In this document: one piece after another, positions 1-4,537 of the stretch
Layout: each line of letters begins with the position of its first letter
Numbering within the stretch: the first letter of the stretch is position 1
NCBI GenBank assembly: GCA_030619095.1
Contig: JAUXCB010000126.1
Span: 1-5,364 of the forward strand
Direction of reading: 5' to 3'
DNA: 5,364 nt
Origin: Verrucomicrobiota bacterium
Lineage (GTDB): Bacteria > Verrucomicrobiota > Kiritimatiellia > Kiritimatiellales > Tichowtungiaceae
The notes under the pieces: generated by a model
Seen by the model: only the letters and a program-made list of their open reading frames with translations
What the model was told of the DNA's origin: nothing
The model's database searches: none
Made by a program: the position numbers and the translations under genes

Positions 1-681
1 GAGGCTTTTGGAGCCGGCGTAGCCTTTGTCGCCCAGAACGGGGTGACGAACGGCGGCCAGATGCTTGCGGATCTGGTGGGTGCGGCCGGTTTTAATGCGG
101 AGTTCGAGATAGCTGGCTGATTTTGTGCGGTCGAGAACGTTGACGAGCGTCGTGGCGGACTGCCCATCGATATCGCGCGTGATGGTCTGCAGGTGGTCGG
201 AGACGCGTCCGCTGACGATGGCGCGATAGATCTTGATAACCCTCTGCTCTTTAAAGACGGGGATCATCGCCTCTTTGCCGGCGGCATTCTTGGCGAAGAT
301 GACGCACCCAGAGGTTTCGCGGTCGAGTCGATGCACGGCGCAGCATTCGGGATTGTGCAGTTCGCGCTGAAGTTTGACTTCGAGACTTTTGGCTGAGCCG
401 TTGGTGACCAGTCCGGCGGGCTTGTTGATGATCAGCAGGTCGCCCGCTTTTTTGAGGATCTCGGTTTTTGTCGCCGTGGTCTCGGGACGGATCGTTTCGA
501 TGCTGTCTTTGCGTTTCACTGTATGCTTGGCCATCCAGATGCGCTGATCGTTCACAAACACCTGTTTGCTATCGAGCAGAGCTTTGGCCTGTTTTTTGGA
601 ACAGCGCAAACGGTCGGCGAGCACTTCAAGGAGCGTGAGGCCATCTTCGTGGGGTTTAATTTGAAATTTTTCTTTTTGCAT
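1..681 (-). CDS. RluA-family pseudouridine synthase, C-terminus cut off by the window edge
   Basis: This gene encodes an enzyme that isomerises uridine to pseudouridine in rRNA or tRNA. The frame is open from the ATG at 681 to base 1, giving 227 residues; family members are usually around 300, so the C-terminal end lies outside the window. Residues about 12-60 look like an S4 RNA-binding domain (GLTLLEVLADRLRCSKKQAK... then a VFVNDQRI turn). The catalytic domain follows: LLIINKPAGLVT near residue 87, the HRLDRETSG motif with the catalytic aspartate near residue 113, and RIKTGRTHQIRKHLAA followed by HPVLGDKGYAG near the visible end. The start is set by the first ATG before the S4 domain; no clear Shine-Dalgarno precedes it. 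It lies 118 bases after argD on the same strand, so it may be read from argD or from its own start. The substrate (RluC, RluD or TruC type) cannot be told from this fragment. Confidence 0.93.
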   Translation of the reverse strand, partial: MQKEKFQIKPHEDGLTLLEVLADRLRCSKKQAKALLDSKQVFVNDQRIWMAKHTVKRKDSIETIRPETTATKTEILKKAGDLLIINKPAGLVTNGSAKSLEVKLQRELHNPECCAVHRLDRETSGCVIFAKNAAGKEAMIPVFKEQRVIKIYRAIVSGRVSDHLQTITRDIDGQSATTLVNVLDRTKSASYLELRIKTGRTHQIRKHLAAVRHPVLGDKGYAGSKSL

Positions 682-693
682 AATATTTAATTT

Positions 694-770
694 ATTGCCC
701 ACGAATCACACGAATTTTTCCGAATGGAGAGTTTTCTTATTCGTGTTTATTCGAGTTATTCGTGGGCAAT
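694..770. repeat. Inverted repeat built from CACGAAT-like units
   Basis: The outer arms are a perfect 13-base inverted repeat, ATTGCCCACGAAT at 694-706 and ATTCGTGGGCAAT at 758-770. A second pair, ACACGAAT at 708-715 and ATTCGTGT at 739-746, lies inside it, with an 11-base asymmetric bulge that holds a third, imperfect unit (ATTCGAG). Each arm is thus a short array of units spaced 9-10 bases apart. It sits between the argD stop and the rluA-like start. It could act as a terminator or mRNA-end structure for argD, but the sequence after the stem (minus strand) is AAATTAAAT rather than a clean U-tract, so that role is uncertain. It is more likely one copy of a dispersed repeat family. Confidence 0.8.
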
Positions 771-799
771 TCCAGATTTTTTTGGTGGGTTTGGAAATT

Positions 800-1984
800 T
801 TATAAATCTAATTCAGCGCAGGCTTCGGCGACGAGGGCGGCGGCTTGTTCAATTTCTTCAGGGGTGACGGTGAGCGGCGGAAGCATCCGTAGAACCTGCC
901 CTGCGGTGGCGAGCGTGAGCACTCCTTTTTTCTGCAGGAGTTTCTGCAATGGCAGAGCACTATCACTCAAAACAAGTCCGACCATGAGGCCGGTGCCCCG
1001 CGCCCCTTCAATCCAGTCGTATTGATCCGCAATCTCGTTCAGTTTTTCGAGAAGTAGCGCGCCCATCGCTTTTGTATTTTCGAGCAGGTTTTCCTGCTCG
1101 ATGGTGTCGAGCACGGCGATTGCGGCGGCGCAGGCCAGCGGCGTTCCGCCGAAGGTGGTCGCATGGTGGCCGGGCTGAAAAACATCGGCGACCTTGGGCG
1201 CGGCGACGATGGCTCCGATCGGGAAGCCGTTGCCGAGGCCTTTAGCAAGCGAGAACGCGTCGGGCTCAATGCCATAGGCCTGAAAGCCGAACCAGTGTCC
1301 GGTCCGGCCGATGCCGGTTTGTACTTCGTCGCAGAGAAGCAGGATATCCTTCTCGTCGCACAGTTTCCGCAGGCCGGTAAGAAATTCCGGATCGGCAGGA
1401 ATGATTCCGCCTTCGCCCTGTACCGCTTCGACCAAAATCGCGGCGGTTTTCTCGGTGACGGCCTCCTTGACCGAATCGAGGTTGTTGAACTCGGCATGGA
1501 CAAAGCCTTCGGGGAGGGGCGCGAAGCCTTTCTGCACCTTTTCCTGTCCGGTGGCGGTCAGCGTGGCCAGTGTCCGCCCGTGGAAAGAGTTTTTCATGGT
1601 GATGATTTCAAACCGCCCTTTGTCCGAGCCCCGCAACCGTGCGAGTTTGATCAGCCCCTCGTTGGCTTCGGCACCGGAGTTGCAAAAGAAGCATTTTCCG
1701 CCGCCGGCGATGCCGGACAGTTTTTTTGCGAGCTGCGGCTGCACTTCATTATAGTAGAGATTGGAGACGTGCATCAGCTTCGCCGCCTGCTGCTGAATGG
1801 CGTTGACGACATTCGGGTGGCAGTGGCCGACGTTGAGCACAGCGATGCCTGCAAGGAAATCGAGGTATTCGTTTCCTTCGGCGTCCCAGACGTTGGTGCC
1901 TTCGCCCCTGACGAGCGCGAGCTCCGGTGCATAGGTCGGGATCAGATATTTTTTCTGCAACTCAGAAATTTCAGTGGTGTTCAT
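800..1984 (-). CDS. argD: Acetylornithine aminotransferase ArgD
   Basis: ArgD is a PLP-dependent class III aminotransferase that converts N-acetylglutamate semialdehyde plus glutamate to N-acetylornithine plus 2-oxoglutarate in cytoplasmic arginine biosynthesis; many ArgDs also serve as succinyldiaminopimelate aminotransferase. The protein is 394 residues, normal for the family. Visible landmarks are AGIAVLNVGHCHP (45-57), the cofactor phosphate loop NSGAEANE (102-109), FHGRTLATLTATGQ (134-147), EAVQGEGG (186-193), LLCDEVQTGIGRTG (216-229, with D219 for the pyridine nitrogen), SLAKGLGNGFPIGA with the Schiff-base lysine K248, TTFGGTPLACAAA (276-288) and a substrate-carboxylate arginine at R366. 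The frame stays open upstream, but the start at 1984 is chosen because GGAG lies 5 bases before this ATG and homology begins here. Its usual partner argB lies 3 kb upstream, beyond the toxin-antitoxin region. Confidence 0.97.
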   Translation of the reverse strand: MNTTEISELQKKYLIPTYAPELALVRGEGTNVWDAEGNEYLDFLAGIAVLNVGHCHPNVVNAIQQQAAKLMHVSNLYYNEVQPQLAKKLSGIAGGGKCFFCNSGAEANEGLIKLARLRGSDKGRFEIITMKNSFHGRTLATLTATGQEKVQKGFAPLPEGFVHAEFNNLDSVKEAVTEKTAAILVEAVQGEGGIIPADPEFLTGLRKLCDEKDILLLCDEVQTGIGRTGHWFGFQAYGIEPDAFSLAKGLGNGFPIGAIVAAPKVADVFQPGHHATTFGGTPLACAAAIAVLDTIEQENLLENTKAMGALLLEKLNEIADQYDWIEGARGTGLMVGLVLSDSALPLQKLLQKKGVLTLATAGQVLRMLPPLTVTPEEIEQAAALVAEACAELDL

Positions 1985-1989
1985 TTTTT

Positions 1990-1993
1990 CTCC
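1990..1993 (-). promoter_or_regulatory. Ribosome binding site of argD
   Basis: GGAG on the minus strand is separated by five A residues from the ATG at 1984. This decides the argD start against longer in-frame versions that run back into repeat-rich DNA. Confidence 0.8.
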
Positions 1994-2008
1994 AATAAAT
2001 AGGGAAGA

Positions 2009-2037
2009 AACATACCGCAGTCGGGGAGGTTTGACAG
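2009..2037 (-). promoter_or_regulatory. Possible private promoter of argD
   Basis: On the minus strand CTGTCA (2037-2032) and TATGTT (2014-2009) are separated by exactly 17 bases. Each matches the sigma-70 consensus at four of six positions. A transcript would start near 2002 and give a leader of about 18 bases containing the GGAG site. Because argD is cut off from argB by the accessory region, a local promoter makes sense. The match is moderate and unproven. Confidence 0.4.
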
Positions 2038-2071
2038 AATAATTTACATTGGAACAATGAAGAGTTTTATC

Positions 2072-2097
2072 CGCAGATTTCGCAGATGTACGCAGAT
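2072..2097. repeat. Three CGCAGAT units (dispersed repeat copy)
   Basis: CGCAGAT occurs at 2072-2078, 2081-2087 and 2091-2097, that is, with steps of 9 and 10 bases. The spacing is nearly helical and the units are exact. From memory, this kind of block is a common dispersed repeat in some PVC-group genomes. It is too short and its spacers too small for a CRISPR array. Confidence 0.7.
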
Positions 2098-2130
2098 GGG
2101 GATCAATCAGGGAGGGGAGATGTTTTGTAG

Positions 2131-2152
2131 CCGCCCCGAACATTCGGGGCGG
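2131..2152. repeat. Perfect GC-rich hairpin
   Basis: CCGCCCCGAA (2131-2140) and TTCGGGGCGG (2143-2152) are perfect inverted arms of 10 bases separated by two bases, so the real loop would be a little wider. It is preceded by TGTAGC (2126-2131, overlapping the arm by one base) and followed by GAGTCGAAGGG. The same TGTAGC-plus-GC-hairpin layout recurs at 2302-2326, which suggests a repeat family. There is no U-tract on either strand, so I do not call it a terminator. Confidence 0.7.
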
Positions 2153-2241
2153 AGTCGAAGGGAAGTAGGAATGCTTTCTCCAACGAATGAAAAAAGCAAC
2201 GAATGGGATCCCGAGTCTGGATCGCAGAATGATCGGTGCGG

Positions 2242-2290
2242 GTTCATTCGCCACAGGCGAACGGTTCACCGTGAAGGATTCACCATGAAC
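2242..2290. repeat. Multi-hairpin element closed by GTTCAT/ATGAAC arms
   Basis: Outer arms GTTCAT (2242-2247) and ATGAAC (2285-2290) enclose one perfect hairpin, TTCGCC-ACA-GGCGAA (2247-2261), and a small palindrome TTCAC-C-GTGAA (2265-2275). An almost identical 11-mer, TTCACCATGAA, follows at 2279-2289, giving an 11-base direct repeat with one mismatch and a 14-base period. It abuts another structured element, so 2242-2344 forms one block. Confidence 0.6.
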
Positions 2291-2291
2291 G

Positions 2292-2344
2292 GCTACATCG
2301 TTGTAGCAGTCGCCCTGTGGGCGACTCCGTTCCTGTCCGCTACA
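2292..2344. repeat. Branched palindromic element with competing stems
   Basis: GCTACA (2292-2297), TGTAGC (2302-2307) and GCTACA (2339-2344) allow the central TGTAGC to pair with either flank. Between the second and third lies a perfect hairpin with 8-base arms, AGTCGCCC (2308-2315) and GGGCGACT (2319-2326), with a TGT loop. The result is either two neighbouring hairpins or one larger Y-shaped fold. It resembles a dispersed palindromic repeat of the REP kind in general shape only; I cannot assign it to a named family. Confidence 0.65.
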
Positions 2345-2355
2345 TATGCGAAAGA

Positions 2356-2370
2356 TTCCAACCCTTGGAA
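2356..2370. repeat. TTCCAA-N3-TTGGAA palindrome, copy A
   Basis: TTCCAACCCTTGGAA has perfect 6-base arms and a 3-base centre. Related 15-mers occur at 3134-3148, 4891-4905 and 4933-4947. This copy lies on the argD side of the toxin-antitoxin region. Confidence 0.7.
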
Positions 2371-2412
2371 AAAGTCGGCGTCATTTTTTCCCTGAAAGCG
2401 AAGCGATAAATA

Positions 2413-2431
2413 ATTTTGCTGGAAGCAAAAT
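2413..2431 (-). terminator. AT-rich hairpin, weak terminator candidate
   Basis: ATTTTGCT (2413-2420) and AGCAAAAT (2424-2431) are perfect 8-base arms with a 3-base loop. Read on the minus strand it is followed by TATTTAT, a broken U-rich tract, and it lies downstream of the parDE-like genes and before argD. The stem has only two GC pairs, so termination would be inefficient at best. Confidence 0.3.
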
Positions 2432-2487
2432 AACGACCATAGGGAGTGGTTCATGCTTGGAAACATGCCGTTGCAACAAAGGTTAAA

Positions 2488-2529
2488 ATGTTCTGCCACG
2501 TCGTATTTTGTGGTTGTTGTTTTGCTCAT
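2488..2529 (-). pseudogene. 5' fragment of a second higA (first 14 codons)
   Basis: The 42 bases read MSKTTTTKYDVAEH, identical in protein to the first 14 residues of the intact HigA-like antitoxin at 4534-4493. Five of 42 bases differ and all five changes are synonymous. Similarity stops abruptly at codon 15; the open frame then runs into unrelated sequence and repeats and ends at 2293, making a 78-residue chimera without a helix-turn-helix. No higB fragment precedes it; the parE-like gene ends 36 bases upstream. The pattern of silent changes says the source was a working paralogue, not a fresh copy of the neighbouring gene. Confidence 0.85.
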
Positions 2530-2565
2530 TGCGTAAACCGGATTGTTTTGAGGTGTGGGTGTTCT

Positions 2566-2868
2566 TTAATCAGGAGTTTTGCTTTTCCAGTCGATTGGGT
2601 TGCGGCTGGCATGGAATACCGACAGCACAACGACTTGGTCTTGTTCTTCGATAAAAAAGATTTCGTAGGGAAATCGACGGGTCAGAGCTCGGCGGGTCTC
2701 GCGATAAACTTTTGGGTGCTGCTGCGGGTTTCGGGCAATGGAATGGAAAAGTGCATCGACGCAAAGCAGGAAGTCGGAGCCAAGACCGGGAACGCGGGCT
2801 TCGTACCAATCGAATGCTTCGGTCATTTCGATCTCTGCTTCGGGACGAATGATTAGGTTGTGACTCAC
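2566..2868 (-). CDS. RelE/ParE-superfamily toxin
   Basis: A 100-residue protein with the features of ParE-type toxins of the RelE/ParE superfamily: RPEAEIEMTEAFDWYE at 8-23, the GLGSDF turn (28-33), IARNPQQHPKVY (44-55), the RRALTRRFPYEIFF core (59-72) and the closing strand VVVLSVFHASRNP (79-91). ParE members poison DNA gyrase, while RelE members cleave mRNA; the target here is not decided by sequence alone. The start codon is GTG, chosen because CAGGAG lies 6 bases upstream and the GTGA overlaps the stop of the antitoxin gene by 4 bases, which is typical translational coupling. The gene is full length and looks intact. Its partner is the short protein encoded immediately upstream. Confidence 0.92.
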   Translation of the reverse strand: MSHNLIIRPEAEIEMTEAFDWYEARVPGLGSDFLLCVDALFHSIARNPQQHPKVYRETRRALTRRFPYEIFFIEEQDQVVVLSVFHASRNPIDWKSKTPD

Positions 2869-3089
2869 GCACGGCTCCTGATGCGTTCTCGTACGACGCT
2901 CCAGGAGGTTCCTTCCAATGGATTCTGCTGATGAGCCTTTAAGCGGCGATCCAGCTCTTCTTTTTGTTCAGAGGTCAGAAGAACTTGATCCGGCTCGTCT
3001 GTGACCGTATCCCAAATATCTTCTGCAAGCTGAATGCGTTCGGGAACGCTCAGGGTTAATACATTTGCTCTATCTAACGTGCTTATCAT
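2865..3089 (-). CDS. Antitoxin of the 'addiction module component' family (TIGR02574-like)
   Basis: A 74-residue acidic protein that should bind and neutralise the RelE/ParE toxin encoded directly downstream. The N-terminal half has the family pattern LTLSVPERIQLAEDIWDTV (11-29). The C-terminal half is a charged helix (LTSEQKEELDRRLKAHQQNP, 38-57) followed by the conserved tail GTSWSVVRERI (60-70). Such proteins normally precede a ParE-like toxin, as here, and the stop overlaps the toxin's GTG start. No proper Shine-Dalgarno lies near the ATG at 3089. A TATACT box ends 7 bases before it, so the message may be leaderless. The family assignment rests on pattern recognition, not a search. Confidence 0.88.
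   Translation of the reverse strand: MISTLDRANVLTLSVPERIQLAEDIWDTVTDEPDQVLLTSEQKEELDRRLKAHQQNPLEGTSWSVVRERIRSRA
2875..2880 (-). promoter_or_regulatory. Ribosome binding site of the parE-like gene
   Basis: CAGGAG on the minus strand lies inside the last codons of the antitoxin gene, 6 bases before the GTG start at 2868. It supports the GTG over any ATG and fits coupled translation. Confidence 0.75.
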
Positions 3090-3096
3090 GTTTGTA

Positions 3097-3124
3097 AGTA
3101 TATCCCTGATCCTTTTTCATGCAA
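3097..3124 (-). promoter_or_regulatory. Possible promoter of the parDE-like operon
   Basis: On the minus strand TTGCAT (3124-3119) and TATACT (3102-3097) are 16 bases apart. The -10 box matches five of six positions, the -35 three of six. Only 7 bases separate the -10 box from the ATG, so transcription would begin at or next to the start codon. Confidence 0.4.
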
Positions 3125-3133
3125 TGATTCAGT

Positions 3134-3148
3134 TTCCAGTGCTTGGAA
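3134..3148. repeat. TTCCA...TTGGAA palindrome, copy B (imperfect)
   Basis: TTCCAGTGCTTGGAA keeps the outer 5-base arms of the palindrome, with one mismatch at the sixth position. It lies between the promoter of the parDE-like pair and the 3' higA fragment, so it sits at the seam between two segments of the accessory region. Confidence 0.55.
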
Positions 3149-3186
3149 CTTTTTCTTCATCCGCGGGGTCATTTCTCACTCTGTTT

Positions 3187-3282
3187 TTAAGCGGGCTGTG
3201 CGGTGGCGTGGAGCTCAATGCCGAGGGCATGGGTAACCTTCAGAATCGTACTGAAGGCTGGGTTGCGCTCGCCGGAAAGGGC
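3187..3282 (-). pseudogene. 3' fragment of a second higA (last 31 codons and stop)
   Basis: In frame, 3282-3190 reads ALSGERNPAFSTILKVTH then ALGIELHATAQPA and ends in TAA at 3189-3187. The intact HigA at 4330-4235 has the same stretch with 28 of 31 residues identical (T to A, R to H and V to A are the changes). By hand count 78 of 93 bases match, and 11 of the 15 differences are silent. Similarity ends upstream of codon 69, in the recognition-helix region; no start or helix-turn-helix first helix remains. It lies 134 bases downstream of the methyltransferase stop, so the methyltransferase is flanked on both sides by a higA 3' end in the same orientation. Confidence 0.85.
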
Positions 3283-3311
3283 GGGCGGGACGCCTCGGTA
3301 TGAAAGAGCAA

Positions 3312-3353
3312 GCAGGAACCTGCCGAAAGGCCGCTTCCCTTCGGGTAAGCGGC
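3312..3353. repeat. Two adjacent hairpins
   Basis: GCAGG-AA-CCTGC (3312-3323) is followed by a longer stem: GCCGCTT (3330-3336) and AAGCGGC (3347-3353), with CCC/GGG pairs (3337-3339, 3343-3345) inside and one unpaired T. The pair lies downstream of the methyltransferase stop on the minus strand. There is no U-tract, so intrinsic termination is doubtful; an mRNA-stabilising end or a repeat copy is equally possible. Confidence 0.55.
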
Positions 3354-3378
3354 ACTACATTAAACCTCGGGGAAATGC

Positions 3379-3402
3379 ATCGAAGGGTCAATCGAAGGGT
3401 CA
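3379..3402. repeat. Perfect 12-base tandem duplication
   Basis: ATCGAAGGGTCA occurs twice back to back, at 3379-3390 and 3391-3402, 15 bases beyond the methyltransferase stop. The unit contains TCGAAGGG, also seen once at 2154-2161. Confidence 0.85.
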
Positions 3403-3416
3403 GAGCGCTTTTTCCA

Positions 3417-4193
3417 TCATTTCGGATCAACAGTCGTTTGGTTGCCGAGCTTTCTTGCCACATAGACCCCATAGCTGTAGTGAGCTTTATATTTCTCATA
3501 CAGTTCAATTTCCCGTGCTTCCCATTCCACAATTCCGCGTGCTTCTTCACGGTTGTCATTCCGGTTAAGGAAATCTTCAACCCTATCCTGTATAGGCCGA
3601 TAATAATTCTCCAGCCAGCAATGCTCCGGTAAAACAAAGTATGCGACCGGAGAGTAGCCGCTTTTTTCCAGGAGGCTGATTTTTGAGGACGCGGTATTGA
3701 TCTCCGGATACTCCGTGTTCCAGTACGTTTCAATTTCAGAGGGCCGGCTCCCTGTTGTCCAGGTGATTTCCGATACAACCAGCATTCCGTCTGGTTTTAA
3801 AAAACGCCGCCAGAGGTTGATCCCCTTTTCAAAGCCGATGTTATAGATGGCCCCCTCAGACCAAATAACGTCATATTCCTCATTGGCAAACGGCAAGTCG
3901 TCCATGGAACAGGCAAGAGTCGTTATTTTTTCAGATACGCCCATATGTTTGGCATGGGTTTCAAGTACTTCGAGAAAATCAGGCAAGAAATCGACTGCGG
4001 TGATTTCGGCGTTTAACAGGCGGGCGAGCTGTATCGCGGAGGCACCTGTGCCGCAACCTATGTCTGCAATTTTTAAAGGAGTCGACGGATCAAGCATCGC
4101 CAGCTCAACGGCTTTTTTTGTCTCGGCTTCCCCGCCGGGACCTTGGCGTTTTGCTTCCTTGTGAAGGTCGATTAAAAGTTGGTAATCCTCCAT
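3417..4193 (-). CDS. Class I SAM-dependent methyltransferase of unknown substrate
   Basis: A 258-residue cytoplasmic protein with a complete Rossmann-type methyltransferase fold and no signal peptide or membrane segment. Motif I is IADIGCGTGA (42-51), the acidic residue binding the SAM ribose is D68 in ITAVDF, the adenine-side segment is CSMDDLPF (95-102), motif II is YDVIWSEGAIYNIG (107-120) and motif III LKPDGMLVVSE (132-142). The opening LIDLHKEAKRQGPGGEAETKKA and the tail LPEHCWLENYYRP (188-200) with a C-terminal YSYGVYVARKL are not part of the core fold and probably form the substrate lid. It resembles UbiE-like small-molecule methyltransferases found widely in bacteria, but I cannot name the substrate. 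AAGGAG sits 7 bases before the ATG, and higA ends 41 bases upstream, so it is probably the third gene of that operon. By eye it is more AT-rich than argD, which fits acquisition. Confidence 0.93.
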   Translation of the reverse strand: MEDYQLLIDLHKEAKRQGPGGEAETKKAVELAMLDPSTPLKIADIGCGTGASAIQLARLLNAEITAVDFLPDFLEVLETHAKHMGVSEKITTLACSMDDLPFANEEYDVIWSEGAIYNIGFEKGINLWRRFLKPDGMLVVSEITWTTGSRPSEIETYWNTEYPEINTASSKISLLEKSGYSPVAYFVLPEHCWLENYYRPIQDRVEDFLNRNDNREEARGIVEWEAREIELYEKYKAHYSYGVYVARKLGNQTTVDPK

Positions 4194-4200
4194 CTTGATT

Positions 4201-4206
4201 CTCCTT
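4201..4206 (-). promoter_or_regulatory. Ribosome binding site of the methyltransferase
   Basis: AAGGAG on the minus strand, 7 bases before the ATG at 4193, in the 41-base gap after higA. It fixes the start. Confidence 0.8.
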
Positions 4207-4234
4207 GCCCCGCTTTCGGGAGGTTTGTTTTTTT

Positions 4235-4534
4235 CTAAACGGGTTGTGCGGTGGCATGGAGTTCGATGCCGAGAGCGCGGGTAACCTTCAAAATCGTACT
4301 AAAGGTCGGGTTTCGCTCACCGGAAAGAGCTTTGTAGAGGCTTTCGCGGGAGAGGCCGGAGTCGCGTGCGACTTGAGTCATTCCTTTTGCGCGGGTGATG
4401 TCGCCCAATGCTTTTGCAATGAATGCGGCATCATCGGGAGCGGCTTCCATACAGGCCTCCAGATAGGCAGCCATTTCTTCGGGGGTTCGCAGGTGTTCTG
4501 CCACATCGTATTTCGTGGTGGTTGTTTTACTCAT
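4235..4534 (-). CDS. HigA-like antitoxin (XRE-type helix-turn-helix, TIGR02684-like)
   Basis: A 99-residue antidote to the toxin encoded just upstream, and probably the repressor of its own operon. Residues 1-48 form the toxin-facing part (MSKTTTTKYDVAEHLRTPEE, then AYLEACMEAAPDDAAFIAKALGDI). Residues 52-75 are a clear helix-turn-helix, MTQVARDSGLSRESLYKALS, followed by NPTFSTILKVTRALGIEL (75-92), as in HigA/XRE proteins. The pattern matches the 'probable addiction module antidote' family, which pairs with Gp49/HigB-like toxins, as here. The start is fixed by GAGGAG 6 bases upstream, lying in the toxin's last codons; only three bases separate the toxin stop from this ATG, so translation is coupled. 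Broken pieces of a close paralogue lie at 2488-2529 and 3187-3282. Confidence 0.93.
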   Translation of the reverse strand: MSKTTTTKYDVAEHLRTPEEMAAYLEACMEAAPDDAAFIAKALGDITRAKGMTQVARDSGLSRESLYKALSGERNPTFSTILKVTRALGIELHATAQPV

Positions 4535-4537
4535 GTC

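Noticed and set aside
1163..2002. Plus-strand 279-residue open frame opposite argD
   Set aside because: It is the antisense shadow of a strongly conserved gene; its composition is explained by argD codon use.
2072..2097. CRISPR-like repeats
   Set aside because: Units are 7 bases with 2-3-base spacers and there are no cas genes.
1985..2269. A longer argD starting at 2269
   Set aside because: The extra 95 residues are repeat-derived and lie beyond a normal ArgD N-terminus; GGAG and homology both favour 1984.
2057..2395. Plus-strand 112-residue open frame with a signal-peptide-like stretch (MNGYIVVAVALWATPFL)
   Set aside because: It runs straight through the CGCAGAT units and the hairpin cluster; the hydrophobic stretch is simply the translation of the branched palindrome. 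No ribosome binding site and no recognisable domain.
2570..2872. A second 100-residue minus-strand frame overlapping the parE-like gene
   Set aside because: It is the shifted frame of the toxin gene, with serine/arginine-rich low-information sequence and no domain.
3090..3416. Integron attC sites around the cassette-like genes
   Set aside because: I looked for paired core sites of the GTTRRRY/RYYYAAC kind at the gene borders and found none; there is also no integrase in the window.
4209..4233. Plus-strand terminator (CCCG-CTTT-CGGG followed by a T-rich run)
   Set aside because: The stem has only four pairs, and no plus-strand gene would use it; on the minus strand the T-run is on the wrong side.
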